Below are positions 52,619 to 60,690 of a stretch of 64,000 nucleotides of DNA, in pieces. The DNA is from SHZI01 sp031409515. GTDB lineage: Bacteria; Pseudomonadota; Gammaproteobacteria; Steroidobacterales; GCA-2729495. Location of the stretch: assembly GCA_031409515.1 (NCBI GenBank), contig JANNXJ010000016.1, forward strand, positions 124,001-188,000, read 5' to 3'. Numbering within the stretch: the first letter of the stretch is position 1; each line of letters begins with the position of its first letter. The notes beneath the pieces are model-generated. The model searched no databases, had not been told where the DNA came from, and saw only the letters and a program-made list of their open reading frames with translations. The position numbers were made by a program, and so were the translations under genes.

Positions 52619-52740
52619 CCGTAAATCTCCTAGGACTCAGAGTCCCGCCGAACTCTCCAGAGGGGAGGTCCGGCGGTGCAGCAGACTCGTACAGGGCTGA
52701 ACTGGTGTCCGCGCCCCGGGCGCAGAGGTGTCAGTCTGGG

Positions 52741-54057
52741 CTAGCTGCCGCCAGACCCGGCTGCCCTCCGCTCTTCCTGAACTGCACGCAAGGGCGTGGT
52801 CTCCTCCGATTCGAAAATGATGTAGGGCTTCGTCTCACCAGTGACAACAGCCTCATCCACAACGACCTTGCGGGCGTTTCGCAGTGAAGGCAGGTCGTAC
52901 ATGGTATCGAGGAGAATATTTTCGAGAATGGTGCGGAGTCCGCGGGCACCGGTCTTCCGCTGCATGGCTCGCAGGGCGATAGCCCGCAGCGCGTCCTCGC
53001 GGAACTCAAGTTCAGCACCTTCCATCTCAAACAGGCGCCGGTACTGCTTGGTCAACGCGTTCTTCGGCTCAACCAGGATACTGATGAGTGCAGCCTCGTC
53101 GAGCTCGTCGAGCGTGGCTACCACAGGCAGGCGACCGACAAACTCGGGAATAAGCCCGTAGCGAATCAGATCTTCCGGCTCCACGTCGGTGAGGAGCTCG
53201 CCGATCGGAAATTCCTCATTGCTGCGTACGTCGGCGACAAAGCCAATGCCGCTCTTCTGTGAGCGCTTCTGAATGATCTTTTCCAGACCAGCGAAGGCGC
53301 CGCCAACGATAAAGAGAATATGGCGGGTATCGACCTGAAGGAACTCCTGCTGGGGATGCTTTCGGCCACCCTGCGGAGGAACGGATGCCACCGTTCCTTC
53401 GATGAGCTTCAGCAAGGCCTGCTGGACACCCTCACCGGACACGTCGCGGGTAATAGAAGGGTTGTCAGACTTGCGGGAAATCTTGTCGATCTCATCGATG
53501 TAGACGATACCGGTCTGCGCCTTCTCGACGTCATAGTCGCACTTCTGCAACAACTTCTGAATGATGTTCTCAACATCTTCGCCAACATAACCCGCCTCAG
53601 TGAGCGTGGTTGCATCGGCAATCGCAAATGGGACGTTCAGCAATCGGGCGAGAGTCTCTGCCAGCAGGGTCTTGCCGCAGCCGGTGGGCCCGATCAGGAG
53701 GATATTGCTCTTGGAGAGTTCGATGTCGCTCTTGCCCCCATCTGCCGAGCGATTCTCCAGGCGCTTGTAGTGGTTGTAAACCGCCACAGAGAGGATCTTC
53801 TTAGCGCGCTCCTGGCCAATGACGTATTCGTCGAGGACAGCCTTGATTTCCTGGGGCTTCGGCAACTTGGCGCTGGGGTGATCCTGCCGATCCTCCAACT
53901 CCTCGCGGATAATGTCGTTGCAGAGTTCGACGCACTCGTCGCAAATGAAGACGGAGGGACCTGCAATGAGCTTGCGCACCTCGTGCTGGCTCTTGCCACA
54001 AAACGAGCAATAGAGCAGCTTGCCGTCGTCCCCTCGTCCGCGAGTTTCGTCAACCAT
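52741..54057 (-). CDS. clpX: ATP-dependent Clp protease ATP-binding subunit ClpX
   Basis: The 438-residue protein has an N-terminal zinc finger (CSFCGKSQHEVRKL and ICDECVELC) that binds adaptors and substrates. The AAA+ core has LIGPTGCGKTLLAETLARLL (Walker A, about residue 128), IVYIDEIDKISRKSDNPS (Walker B) and EGVQQALLKLIEGTVASVPP. It unfolds tagged proteins and feeds them into ClpP, encoded just upstream. The C-terminal tail after about residue 420 is Glu/Arg-rich and variable. A candidate promoter lies in the spacer between clpP and clpX. Confidence 0.97.
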   Translation of the reverse strand: MVDETRGRGDDGKLLYCSFCGKSQHEVRKLIAGPSVFICDECVELCNDIIREELEDRQDHPSAKLPKPQEIKAVLDEYVIGQERAKKILSVAVYNHYKRLENRSADGGKSDIELSKSNILLIGPTGCGKTLLAETLARLLNVPFAIADATTLTEAGYVGEDVENIIQKLLQKCDYDVEKAQTGIVYIDEIDKISRKSDNPSITRDVSGEGVQQALLKLIEGTVASVPPQGGRKHPQQEFLQVDTRHILFIVGGAFAGLEKIIQKRSQKSGIGFVADVRSNEEFPIGELLTDVEPEDLIRYGLIPEFVGRLPVVATLDELDEAALISILVEPKNALTKQYRRLFEMEGAELEFREDALRAIALRAMQRKTGARGLRTILENILLDTMYDLPSLRNARKVVVDEAVVTGETKPYIIFESEETTPLRAVQEERRAAGSGGS

Positions 54058-54106
54058 GGCTGCCGCCTTCTCCTGCCGCGAAGCCCGTCACGGGAGCTTC
54101 ATCTAC

Positions 54107-54136
54107 CATATAGCACGCGTTCAACGGGGCGTGCAA
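54107..54136 (-). promoter_or_regulatory. Candidate sigma-70 promoter of clpX
   Basis: TTGCAC (54136-54131) and TATATG (54112-54107) separated by 18 bases on the minus strand, in the 149-base spacer between clpP and clpX. It would allow clpX expression independent of clpP. No sigma-32-type box was recognised. Confidence 0.5.
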
Positions 54137-54206
54137 AACCCCTCATCGTTTACCGCGATCAGTTCACATCACGCGGTCATTATCGCGCAGTCCGTCACGA
54201 AGTGCC

Positions 54207-54839
54207 TCAGGTAACCTTACGGGTCTCGCCGCGGCGTTCCAGGACCCCGTCAATCAAGCCGTAGGCCACGGAATCGGGCCCACTCATAAAGCGGTCCCGA
54301 TCGGTATCCTGCTCCACCCGCTCAAGAGACTGGCCCGTGTGCTTGGCCAGAATCTGGTTCAGACGCTCCCGGGTCAGCAGTATCTCTTTCGCATGAATAT
54401 CGATGTCCGATGCCTGGCCCTGAAAACCTCCCAGCGGCTGGTGAATCATGATGCGGGAGTGCGGCAGGCAGAACCGCTTGCCCTTGGCGCCACCGGCCAG
54501 CAGCAGTGCGCCCATGCTGGCGGCCTGGCCCACACAGATAGTGCTTACGTCCGGCTTGATGAACTGCATGGTGTCGTAAATGGCGAGACCGGAAGTCACC
54601 ACGCCACCGGGAGAGTTGATGTACAGGTGAATGTCTTTGTCCGGGTTCTCTGACTCAAGGAACAACAGTTGGGCAACCACCAGATTCGCCATCTGGTCCT
54701 CGACCGGACCGACAATGAAGATCACCCGCTCCTTCAAGAGTCTGGAGTAAATGTCGTAAGCCCGCTCGCCGCGCGCGGTCTGCTCGATAACCATCGGTAC
54801 GAGACCGAGTGCCGTGGTGTCCATAGCCATGTTTACCAT
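54207..54839 (-). CDS. clpP: ATP-dependent Clp protease proteolytic subunit ClpP
   Basis: The 210-residue serine protease (207 in E. coli) carries GQAASMGALLLAGGAKGKR with the catalytic Ser (about residue 107), LPHSRIMIHQPLGGFQGQ with the His and, further on, the Asp region VEQDTDRDRFMS. LGLVPMVIEQTARGERAYDI is the conserved segment after the short propeptide. It forms the 14-mer protease chamber for ClpX. The start could be either Met-1 or Met-4. It lies 32 bases downstream of tig. Confidence 0.97.
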   Translation of the reverse strand: MVNMAMDTTALGLVPMVIEQTARGERAYDIYSRLLKERVIFIVGPVEDQMANLVVAQLLFLESENPDKDIHLYINSPGGVVTSGLAIYDTMQFIKPDVSTICVGQAASMGALLLAGGAKGKRFCLPHSRIMIHQPLGGFQGQASDIDIHAKEILLTRERLNQILAKHTGQSLERVEQDTDRDRFMSGPDSVAYGLIDGVLERRGETRKVT

Positions 54840-54871
54840 CCCTGTTGCGTTTGAGTATCCGATGCCGGGCC

Positions 54872-56206
54872 CTAGCCAGTAACCAGCGCGCGAAACGTCG
54901 TTGGCCGGGGCGTGAGTACAGCGCGGCCGGACAGCCAGTCGACCACCTGCTCTTCGAGAACCGCGTTTTCCACCTGCGTCAGGAGCTGCGCGGTCTGGTA
55001 GTAAAGCTTCCGGATCTCCTCCGGCTTTTCATAGCCGCTGGAGAGCCGCTCAATCCGCTCGCGGACTTTTTCCCGGTCGACCACCAGTTCCTGCTCGCGA
55101 ATCAGGGCGCCGATCAAGAGACCGAGACGCACCCGCCGCTCTGCCGTCTGACGAAACGACTCCAGGGCTGGGGCTGCGGCAGCGTCTGTGATTCCAAGGT
55201 TTCGCATTGCATCGGCCTGCAGCGAGGTGGCTTCCTGCTCAACCAGCACGATGGGGATGTCTACGGGGTTGGCAACCAGCAACTGCTCCAGCAACTGACG
55301 CTTGACGTCGGCTTTGGCGCGCGCCGCAAACTCATCGGCCATGTTCTTGCGCAAGTCCAGAACGAAGTCGTCCTTCGCGCCACTCTCCACTCCAAAGCTG
55401 CGGATGAACTCCTCGTCAAGTTCAGGCAGATGCTCTTCGGCAACTTCACTAACCTGAACACTGAAATCAGCCGCCTGGCCTGCCAGCGTCTGGTTCGGGT
55501 AGTCTGCGGGAAACCGCACAATAATCTCCCGGCTGTCCCCAGCCTTCAGGCCGACCAGCTGCCTCTCAAAATCCTCGATCATCCGGCCGGCACCAAGCTG
55601 GATCGTGACGTTCTCGCCGGTGCCCCCATCCATCGCCCCGCCATTCAGGCGGCCCTGAAAATCCACAACCACGCGGTCACCATTGCGCGCCTCGCGGGCC
55701 GCCGTATGCCAGTGACTGCGCTGCCTGCGCAGGTTGTCGGAAATAAAGTCGATGTCCTCATCGTCAAAAGCGGGCTCAGGAAGACTGGCGGACGCTGCCT
55801 CAAGTCCCTGCACGGTGAATTCCGGAAAGACTTCAAAGGAGGCCGTGTAGGAAAAATCGACGCCCGGAGCGCCGGCATCGGGCGCTGCATCGATCTGGGG
55901 GTCACCCACCGGGCGCAGCTGTTGCCCGTTAATAGCCTCGTTATAGGTCGACTGCACGACGTCCTGAAGGACTTCTCTGCGGACCTGGTCGCCAAAGCGC
56001 TGACGAATCACCCGCTCCGGCACCTTGCCCGGGCGATAACCCTTGATGTTGGCCGTGCGACCGACAGATCGAAGGCGGGACTCCACTTCAAGATCAATGC
56101 GCTGGGCGGGGACCCGGACCTGAAGCCGCCGCTCAAGCGCCTGACCAGACTCCAAAGAAACCTGCAATTCCTCCATCACTCTCTCGACTTCCTGAACCGA
56201 CTGCAT
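54872..56206 (-). CDS. tig: Trigger factor
   Basis: The 444-residue protein has three expected domains. The N-terminal ribosome-binding domain has IKGYRPGKVPERVIRQRFG, a Tyr-containing version of the GFRxGKxP loop. An FKBP-like PPIase domain at about residues 150-245 includes VVVDFQGRLNGGAMDGG and GLKAGDSREIIVRFPADYP. A helical C-domain follows. It binds nascent chains at the ribosome exit and has peptidyl-prolyl isomerase activity. It heads the tig-clpP-clpX-lon-hupB-ppiD series and is preceded by tRNA-Leu. Confidence 0.96.
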   Translation of the reverse strand: MQSVQEVERVMEELQVSLESGQALERRLQVRVPAQRIDLEVESRLRSVGRTANIKGYRPGKVPERVIRQRFGDQVRREVLQDVVQSTYNEAINGQQLRPVGDPQIDAAPDAGAPGVDFSYTASFEVFPEFTVQGLEAASASLPEPAFDDEDIDFISDNLRRQRSHWHTAAREARNGDRVVVDFQGRLNGGAMDGGTGENVTIQLGAGRMIEDFERQLVGLKAGDSREIIVRFPADYPNQTLAGQAADFSVQVSEVAEEHLPELDEEFIRSFGVESGAKDDFVLDLRKNMADEFAARAKADVKRQLLEQLLVANPVDIPIVLVEQEATSLQADAMRNLGITDAAAAPALESFRQTAERRVRLGLLIGALIREQELVVDREKVRERIERLSSGYEKPEEIRKLYYQTAQLLTQVENAVLEEQVVDWLSGRAVLTPRPTTFRALVTG

Positions 56207-56246
56207 AACAAAAACCTTCCCTGCCTGATTGCACCCGCCAAGATGT

Positions 56247-56331
56247 TGGTGCGAAAGGAGAGACTCGAACTCTCACGGGTTACCCCACAGGAACCTAAAT
56301 CCTGCGCGTCTACCAGTTCCGCCACTTTCGC
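56247..56331 (-). tRNA. tRNA-Leu (TAG)
   Basis: 85 bases with a long variable arm, acceptor GCGAAAG/CTTTCGC, anticodon loop TTTAGGT (TAG), T-loop TTCGAGT and encoded CCA. It is immediately upstream of tig. Confidence 0.97.
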
Positions 56332-56639
56332 GCGTGGCGTCTTGAGGCGGCATATGTCCAGTCATTATACCGGACAGCCCTCCGCCCACCGGGCCTCCTG
56401 AGGCGCCTCAAGATGCACTTAGGCACGTTCCCTGACCCGGTGGAAAAGCTTCAGGATCGCCGCCCGCATGGGCATCTTACTTCATATATTACAGAACTTT
56501 ACGAGACATTTTCGAAGCCACTTGACTGACCAGAGGCGGACCCCCACTGGGGCGACAAAGGCGTGCGTCAGGTGGTGGGCCGCCGAATTGACGGGTCAGG
56601 AGCCGGGCGGGCCGGAACTGGCGGGCAGCGGGGAGAAAG
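56332..56639. other. Spacer between tRNA-Leu and tRNA-Lys
   Basis: About 308 bases with no credible gene. Near tRNA-Leu it carries a TATAAT box; the middle part (56470-56510) is AT-rich. I see no terminator with a T-run. Confidence 0.6.
56364..56369 (-). promoter_or_regulatory. Candidate -10 box of the tRNA-Leu promoter
   Basis: A perfect TATAAT on the minus strand, 33 bases before the tRNA-Leu 5' end. No good -35 hexamer is found at the normal distance. The box is flanked by TGTCC and GGACA arms (56355-56376). Confidence 0.45.
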
Positions 56640-56715
56640 TGGTGGGCCGTGTAAGACTTGAACTTACAACCAATGGATTAAGAGTCCACTGCTCTACCAG
56701 TTGAGCTAACGGCCC
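56640..56715 (-). tRNA. tRNA-Lys (CTT)
   Basis: 76 bases, acceptor GGGCCGT/ACGGCCC, D-arm TAGCTCAACTGG, anticodon loop CTCTTAA (CTT), T-loop TTCAAGT and encoded CCA. Confidence 0.96.
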
Positions 56716-56730
56716 GTCTCTAAACAGTAT

Positions 56731-56752
56731 TCGCGGCTGAAGCCGCTCCTAC
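56731..56752 (-). repeat. GTAG-type REP palindrome, copy 3
   Basis: On the minus strand GTAGGAGCGGCT-TC-AGCCGCGA, a perfect short hairpin between tRNA-His and tRNA-Lys. It shares the GTAGGAGCG head and the CGCGA tail with copies 1 and 2. Confidence 0.8.
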
Positions 56753-56769
56753 AATCCTGCACGTACAGT

Positions 56770-56846
56770 TGGGGTGGACGATGGGGCTCGAACCCACGAC
56801 CACCGGAATCACAATCCGGTGCTCTACCAACTGAGCTACGCCCACC
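56770..56846 (-). tRNA. tRNA-His (GTG)
   Basis: Acceptor GTGGGCG/CGTCCAC with one G-T pair, the additional G at position -1 opposite C73, anticodon loop TTGTGAT (GTG), T-loop TTCGAGC and encoded CCA. Includes the -1 G. Confidence 0.96.
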
Positions 56847-56863
56847 ATTGACCATTCTCGTTA

Positions 56864-56940
56864 TGGCGCGCCTGGCAGGACTCGAACCTGCAGCCCCCGG
56901 CTTAGAAGGCCGGTGCTCTGTCCGGTTGAGCTACAGGCGC
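56864..56940 (-). tRNA. tRNA-Arg (TCT)
   Basis: 77 bases, acceptor GCGCCTG/CAGGCGC, D-arm TAGCTCAACCGG, anticodon loop CTTCTAA (TCT), T-loop TTCGAGT and encoded CCA. Confidence 0.97.
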
Positions 56941-57000
56941 TCCGCTTCGCCAGGAGTCGGCCCCAGAAGTCGATCCGAAGATCGACCGACAAGGGCCGGA

Positions 57001-57077
57001 TGGTCGGGGCAGACGGATTCGAACCGCCGACCCTCTGCTCCCAAAGCAGATGCGCTACCAGACTGCGCCATGCCCCG
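57001..57077 (-). tRNA. tRNA-Pro (TGG)
   Basis: 77 bases, acceptor CGGGGCA/TGCCCCG, anticodon loop TTTGGGA (TGG), T-loop TTCGAAT and encoded CCA. It is the first gene of the minus-strand tRNA run, divergent from folD. Confidence 0.97.
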
Positions 57078-57142
57078 AACTCGTCCCGGCACCGACAGTA
57101 TAGCGATCTGCGGGGGCTGACGGGTCAGACATCGGGTGGGGG

Positions 57143-57171
57143 ATCATAAGGACGATAGTGGGCAGCGTCAA
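57143..57171 (-). promoter_or_regulatory. Candidate promoter of the tRNA run
   Basis: TTGACG (57171-57166) and TATGAT (57148-57143) with a 17-base spacer on the minus strand, about 65 bases before tRNA-Pro. A second -10-like TATACT at 57102-57097 lies closer to the tRNA but lacks a -35. Confidence 0.6.
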
Positions 57172-57202
57172 TTTATGGCCTCGTGATAAGGTGTGGCCCG
57201 AA

Positions 57203-58090
57203 ATGACAGCCCGCCTTATTGACGGCAAAGCCATTGCCAGCGAGGTCCGCACCCTGCTGCGCCAGCGAATCACCGAGCGGCTTGAGGCGGGTCACCGCCC
57301 ACCAGGCCTCGCCGTGGTGCTCGTCGGGGACGATCCAGCCTCCAGAATCTATGTCCGCAACAAACGCGCCGCCTCGAACGAGGTGGGTATTATGTCCCGG
57401 GACTATGACCTGCCGGCGACGACCGGGGAGCGCGAGATTCTGGCCCTCATCGAGCGCCTGAATGCCGATCCGGAGATCGACGGGATTCTCGTGCAACTGC
57501 CCCTGCCCCCCCATATCAGCGAGATCGCGGTCATCGAATGCATTGACCCTGTTAAGGACGTGGATGGGTTTCATCCCTACACCCTCGGACGGCTCAGCCA
57601 GCGAATTCCCGTCCTGCGACCAGCCACGCCCTACGGCGTGATGGCACTTCTTAGACACATCGGTGTGCCCGTTAAAGGACAGCACGCGGTCGTCGTCGGC
57701 GCATCAAACCATGTTGGCCGGCCGCTGGCACTTGAACTGCTGCTGGCGGGCGCAACAACTACGGTGTGCCATCGGTTCACCAAAGACCTTCGCCACCACG
57801 TAGCGCAGGCCGATATCCTGGCCGTCGCCGTCGGTAAGCCAGGACTGATTCCCGGCGCCTGGATCAAGCCAGGCGCGGTGGTACTCGACATTGGCATTAG
57901 TCGTCTGGCCGATGGCAAGCTGGCAGGAGACGTCGTGTTTGCCGAAGCCCGGGAGCGCGCCAGCTGGATCACACCGGTACCCGGCGGCGTTGGCCCCATG
58001 ACCATTGCGATGCTCCTGGAAAACACCCTGACGGCGGCCATCCACGGGCCCGCCCTGCTCCAGGCCCGGGAGCTGGTACCTACCGGTTAG
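57203..58090 (+). CDS. folD: Methylenetetrahydrofolate dehydrogenase/cyclohydrolase
   Basis: I start it at the ATG at 57203 (295 residues; 288 in E. coli), which has AAGGTG ten bases upstream and gives MTARLIDGKAIASEVR; the earlier GTG adds unconserved residues. SRIYVRNKRAASNEVGI carries the catalytic Lys, DGILVQLPLPPHI and DVDGFHPYTLGRL follow, and VVGASNHVGRPLALELL is the NADP-binding loop. ITPVPGGVGPMTIAML is the family signature. It interconverts 5,10-methylene-, methenyl- and 10-formyl-tetrahydrofolate. The usual PCTP motif reads PATP here, a Cys-to-Ala change. The gene heads the run with ppiA and lpxH. Confidence 0.95.
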   Translation: MTARLIDGKAIASEVRTLLRQRITERLEAGHRPPGLAVVLVGDDPASRIYVRNKRAASNEVGIMSRDYDLPATTGEREILALIERLNADPEIDGILVQLPLPPHISEIAVIECIDPVKDVDGFHPYTLGRLSQRIPVLRPATPYGVMALLRHIGVPVKGQHAVVVGASNHVGRPLALELLLAGATTTVCHRFTKDLRHHVAQADILAVAVGKPGLIPGAWIKPGAVVLDIGISRLADGKLAGDVVFAEARERASWITPVPGGVGPMTIAMLLENTLTAAIHGPALLQARELVPTG

Positions 58091-58121
58091 GTTCTCTGCT
58101 GCTTTGAAATGGAATTCAGTA

Positions 58122-58706
58122 ATGCCTCGTTCAAGAATCCTTTTTCTTTCAATGGTCCTCTCGGCGCTCCCGGCACTTACGCAGACCAGCGCCGCGGAAT
58201 CAACCCAGGTAAAGATCGAAACCACGGCGGGTGACTTTGTGGTGCAGCTGGATGAAGCCCGGGCACCGCTGACCGTCGCCAATTTCCTGCAGTATGTGAC
58301 CGACGGCTTCTATGCGGGGACCATCTTTCACCGGGTCGTCAATGGTTTCGTGATTCAGGGTGGTGGCCTTACCCCGGAGCTGGCGCCGAAGCCTCACCGC
58401 CCCCCGGTGGTTAACGAATCCGGCAATGGCCTCAGCAATCGGCGCGGGTCCGTGGCGATGGCTCGAACGGGCGAGCCACACTCAGCCGACTCACAGTTCT
58501 ACGTGAACCTGGCAGACAACCTCCCCCTGGACGCAAAGCCAACCCGCTGGGGATACGCCGTGTTCGGCGAAGTTGTTCAGGGCATGGATGTGGTTGACGA
58601 GATTGGCCACCGGGTCACGGGCAGCAAAGGCGGCATGCAGGACGTCCCGGTCGAGGCAGTAGTCATTCGCAAAATCAGTGTACTGAAGATACCCGTCGGA
58701 AAATGA
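58122..58706 (+). CDS. ppiA: Periplasmic peptidyl-prolyl isomerase, cyclophilin type
   Basis: The ATG at 58122 gives 194 residues with a signal peptide cut near TSAAES (about residue 25), so it is the periplasmic rather than the cytoplasmic enzyme. VKIETTAGDFVVQLDEARAP opens the cyclophilin domain, GTIFHRVVNGFVIQGGGL has the catalytic Arg region, SVAMARTGEPHSADSQFYVN follows, and RWGYAVFGEVVQGMDVVDEI completes it. It catalyses proline isomerisation in periplasmic proteins. The stop overlaps the lpxH ATG by four bases. Confidence 0.92.
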   Translation: MPRSRILFLSMVLSALPALTQTSAAESTQVKIETTAGDFVVQLDEARAPLTVANFLQYVTDGFYAGTIFHRVVNGFVIQGGGLTPELAPKPHRPPVVNESGNGLSNRRGSVAMARTGEPHSADSQFYVNLADNLPLDAKPTRWGYAVFGEVVQGMDVVDEIGHRVTGSKGGMQDVPVEAVVIRKISVLKIPVGK

Positions 58707-59428
58707 CGGTCCTCTTCGTCTCTGATCTGCACCTCGACGCGACCCGGCCTGCTGCCACCGAATGCTTCCTGCGCTTCCTGGCGGGAGATGCCCGGAATGC
58801 CAGTACCCTGTACATACTCGGCGACCTGTTTGAAGTCTGGACAGGTGACGATGCCGCCGGCACACACGAAGTCAGAATTCTGGACGCACTCCGGCAGTAC
58901 ACCAGAGCTGGCCATCGCTGTAGTTTCCTGCACGGCAATCGGGACTTTCTGGTGGGCGCCGGCTTCGCCGCGCGAACTGGCGCCACACTACTGCCCGATG
59001 AAACACTGATCGACGTGTACGGCGCACAGGTGCTCTTGCTGCATGGGGACACGCTCTGTACCGACGACCACAGCTATCAGCGGTATCGGCGCCTCGTCCA
59101 CAATCGGGCTCTCCGCGCCCTCTACCTGGCACTGTCGCCACAGATCCGGAACCGGATCGCCGCTTACGCGCGTCGCCAGAGCGAGGCAGCCAATGCAAGC
59201 AAGTCAGCGGAAATCATGGATGTAAATCCTGCAGCAGTGGCCGATGCATTCCGCCGGCACGGAGTGCAACTCCTGATTCATGGCCACACCCACCGGCCGG
59301 CTGTGCACACGCTTGAACTGGACGGGACGACAGCCCGGCGAGTCGTCCTGGGCGCCTGGTATGAACAAGGCAGCGTGTTGTACTGGACAGAGTCGGGACT
59401 GGAACTGCGCCAGATCAGCTTCGCCTGA
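58703..59428 (+). CDS. lpxH: UDP-2,3-diacylglucosamine pyrophosphatase LpxH
   Basis: The 241-residue metallophosphoesterase (240 in E. coli) opens TVLFVSDLHLDATRP with the first metal Asp and His. GDLFEVWTGDD, LHGNRDFLVG and LLHGDTLCTDDHSYQRYR follow, and LLIHGHTHRPAVH gives the last metal His pair. It cleaves UDP-2,3-diacylglucosamine to lipid X in lipid A biosynthesis at the inner-membrane face, so the cell makes lipopolysaccharide. It is coupled to the cyclophilin gene by a four-base overlap and converges on the kinase gene. Confidence 0.96.
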   Translation: MTVLFVSDLHLDATRPAATECFLRFLAGDARNASTLYILGDLFEVWTGDDAAGTHEVRILDALRQYTRAGHRCSFLHGNRDFLVGAGFAARTGATLLPDETLIDVYGAQVLLLHGDTLCTDDHSYQRYRRLVHNRALRALYLALSPQIRNRIAAYARRQSEAANASKSAEIMDVNPAAVADAFRRHGVQLLIHGHTHRPAVHTLELDGTTARRVVLGAWYEQGSVLYWTESGLELRQISFA

Positions 59429-59473
59429 CAGCAACAAGAATCGGCTCTGGCCCCGCAGATCGTGGCGTCAGGC

Positions 59474-60685
59474 CTAGGGCTGCCAGGCGAGCAACTCTTC
59501 CACACTCTGGAAGCGGTCAACCGGCTGCTTGGCCAGCATGCGCTGAATCAGCGGCTGAAACTCCCGGAGTGACGTAGGCAGTCCCGGCACGGGTGCAAGC
59601 CGGTGCTTGACTATCACAGCCATCGCGGTGTCCCCGTCATAAGGCTTGGAACCGGTCAGCATCTCGTAGAAAATGACGCCGAGGCTGTAGATATCCCCGC
59701 GAACGTCCACCGGCTCGCCGTGGCCCTGCTCAGGACTTATGTAGTAGGGGGTACCGAAAATTGCACCGGCGCCTGTGACTTCAGCCTGCAATGCCACCTG
59801 CTTTGCCAGACCGAAATCAATCAGGGCCAGCGACCCATCATCGCGGAACAGTACATTGGTCGGCTTCAGGTCGCGATGCAGAATGCCCGCCGCATGCAGC
59901 ACCCCAAGGGCAGCAGCGATGTCTCGCATCAGGCGGTAAGCCTCGTAGCGGTCCATCCCGCCAGCAACACGGCGCTTGAGGCTGCCGCCGCCGCAATACT
60001 CCATGGCGATATAGGCATGATCATCAGCGACGCCAAAGTCATAGATCCGCACCACGTTGGGATGGTCGAGACGGGCAATAAGCTCGTACTCGCGCAGAAA
60101 GCGGTCCAGCGCTTTTCCCGTGGACGAATCGGCCACCTGATGCAGCACCTTCAGGACCAGCTGACGCTCGGCGTTGCGCTGGCGCGCGAGGTACACCGTG
60201 GCAATCTCACCGTGGGCCAGCTTTCGCACTATTTCGTAATTGCGCGGCAGCGGCTCCTGGCTGCCCGTAATCGAGGGGTCGCTGGCGCTGGGAGGAGTCA
60301 CTGGAACGCGCGGTGTAGCCTTCAGCGCCTCCTCAACCGCCTCAACCAGCCGGGCGTTGGTCAGGCCGGGCTTTCCCACGTAGTCATCCGCACCAGCCCT
60401 CATCGCAGCGACAATCTGCCGTTCATCTCCGCTACCAATCACAACAATCGGGGGAAAACGAGGCAGGGCCCGGAACTGCTTGACCCAGTCGAGAACATCG
60501 CCGCGGCCGCAAGGGTGGCCCAGCAAAATCAGGTCATTTCCAGCTCCTGAGAAGGCTTCGGGCAACCGGCCTGACTGCTGGGGGTCGTACTCGCGGATCA
60601 TCGCGTCAGGCCAGCGTGCAGAGATGTGGTGCGCCAGCAGCCGACGGTAGTCGGCGTGGTCATCGATAATGAGGAGCTTGAGCAG
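59474..60685 (-). CDS. Pseudo-receiver/Ser-Thr protein kinase fusion
   Basis: The kinase domain (from about residue 150) has HGEIATVYLARQ, LVLKVLH, ILHRDLKPTNVLF, ALIDFGLAKQ and GTPYYISPEQGHG, so the catalytic Lys, Asp and DFG are intact although the Gly loop is loose. The N-terminal part resembles a response-regulator receiver: LLIIDDHADYRRLLAHHI, then NDLILLGHPCGRGD where the phospho-acceptor Asp is Gly, IGSGDE and YVGKPG with the Lys. The first strand lies upstream of the only ATG (60601), so I extend to a CTG at 60685; no ATG, GTG or TTG is available there. It follows purF by five bases. Targets are unknown. Confidence 0.72.
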   Translation of the reverse strand: MLKLLIIDDHADYRRLLAHHISARWPDAMIREYDPQQSGRLPEAFSGAGNDLILLGHPCGRGDVLDWVKQFRALPRFPPIVVIGSGDERQIVAAMRAGADDYVGKPGLTNARLVEAVEEALKATPRVPVTPPSASDPSITGSQEPLPRNYEIVRKLAHGEIATVYLARQRNAERQLVLKVLHQVADSSTGKALDRFLREYELIARLDHPNVVRIYDFGVADDHAYIAMEYCGGGSLKRRVAGGMDRYEAYRLMRDIAAALGVLHAAGILHRDLKPTNVLFRDDGSLALIDFGLAKQVALQAEVTGAGAIFGTPYYISPEQGHGEPVDVRGDIYSLGVIFYEMLTGSKPYDGDTAMAVIVKHRLAPVPGLPTSLREFQPLIQRMLAKQPVDRFQSVEELLAWQP

Positions 60686-60690
60686 AGGCG

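Noticed and set aside
54845..56401. A 518-codon open frame antisense to tig that also crosses tRNA-Leu
   Set aside because: It reads through a tRNA gene and the trigger factor; long antisense frames are expected in GC-rich DNA.
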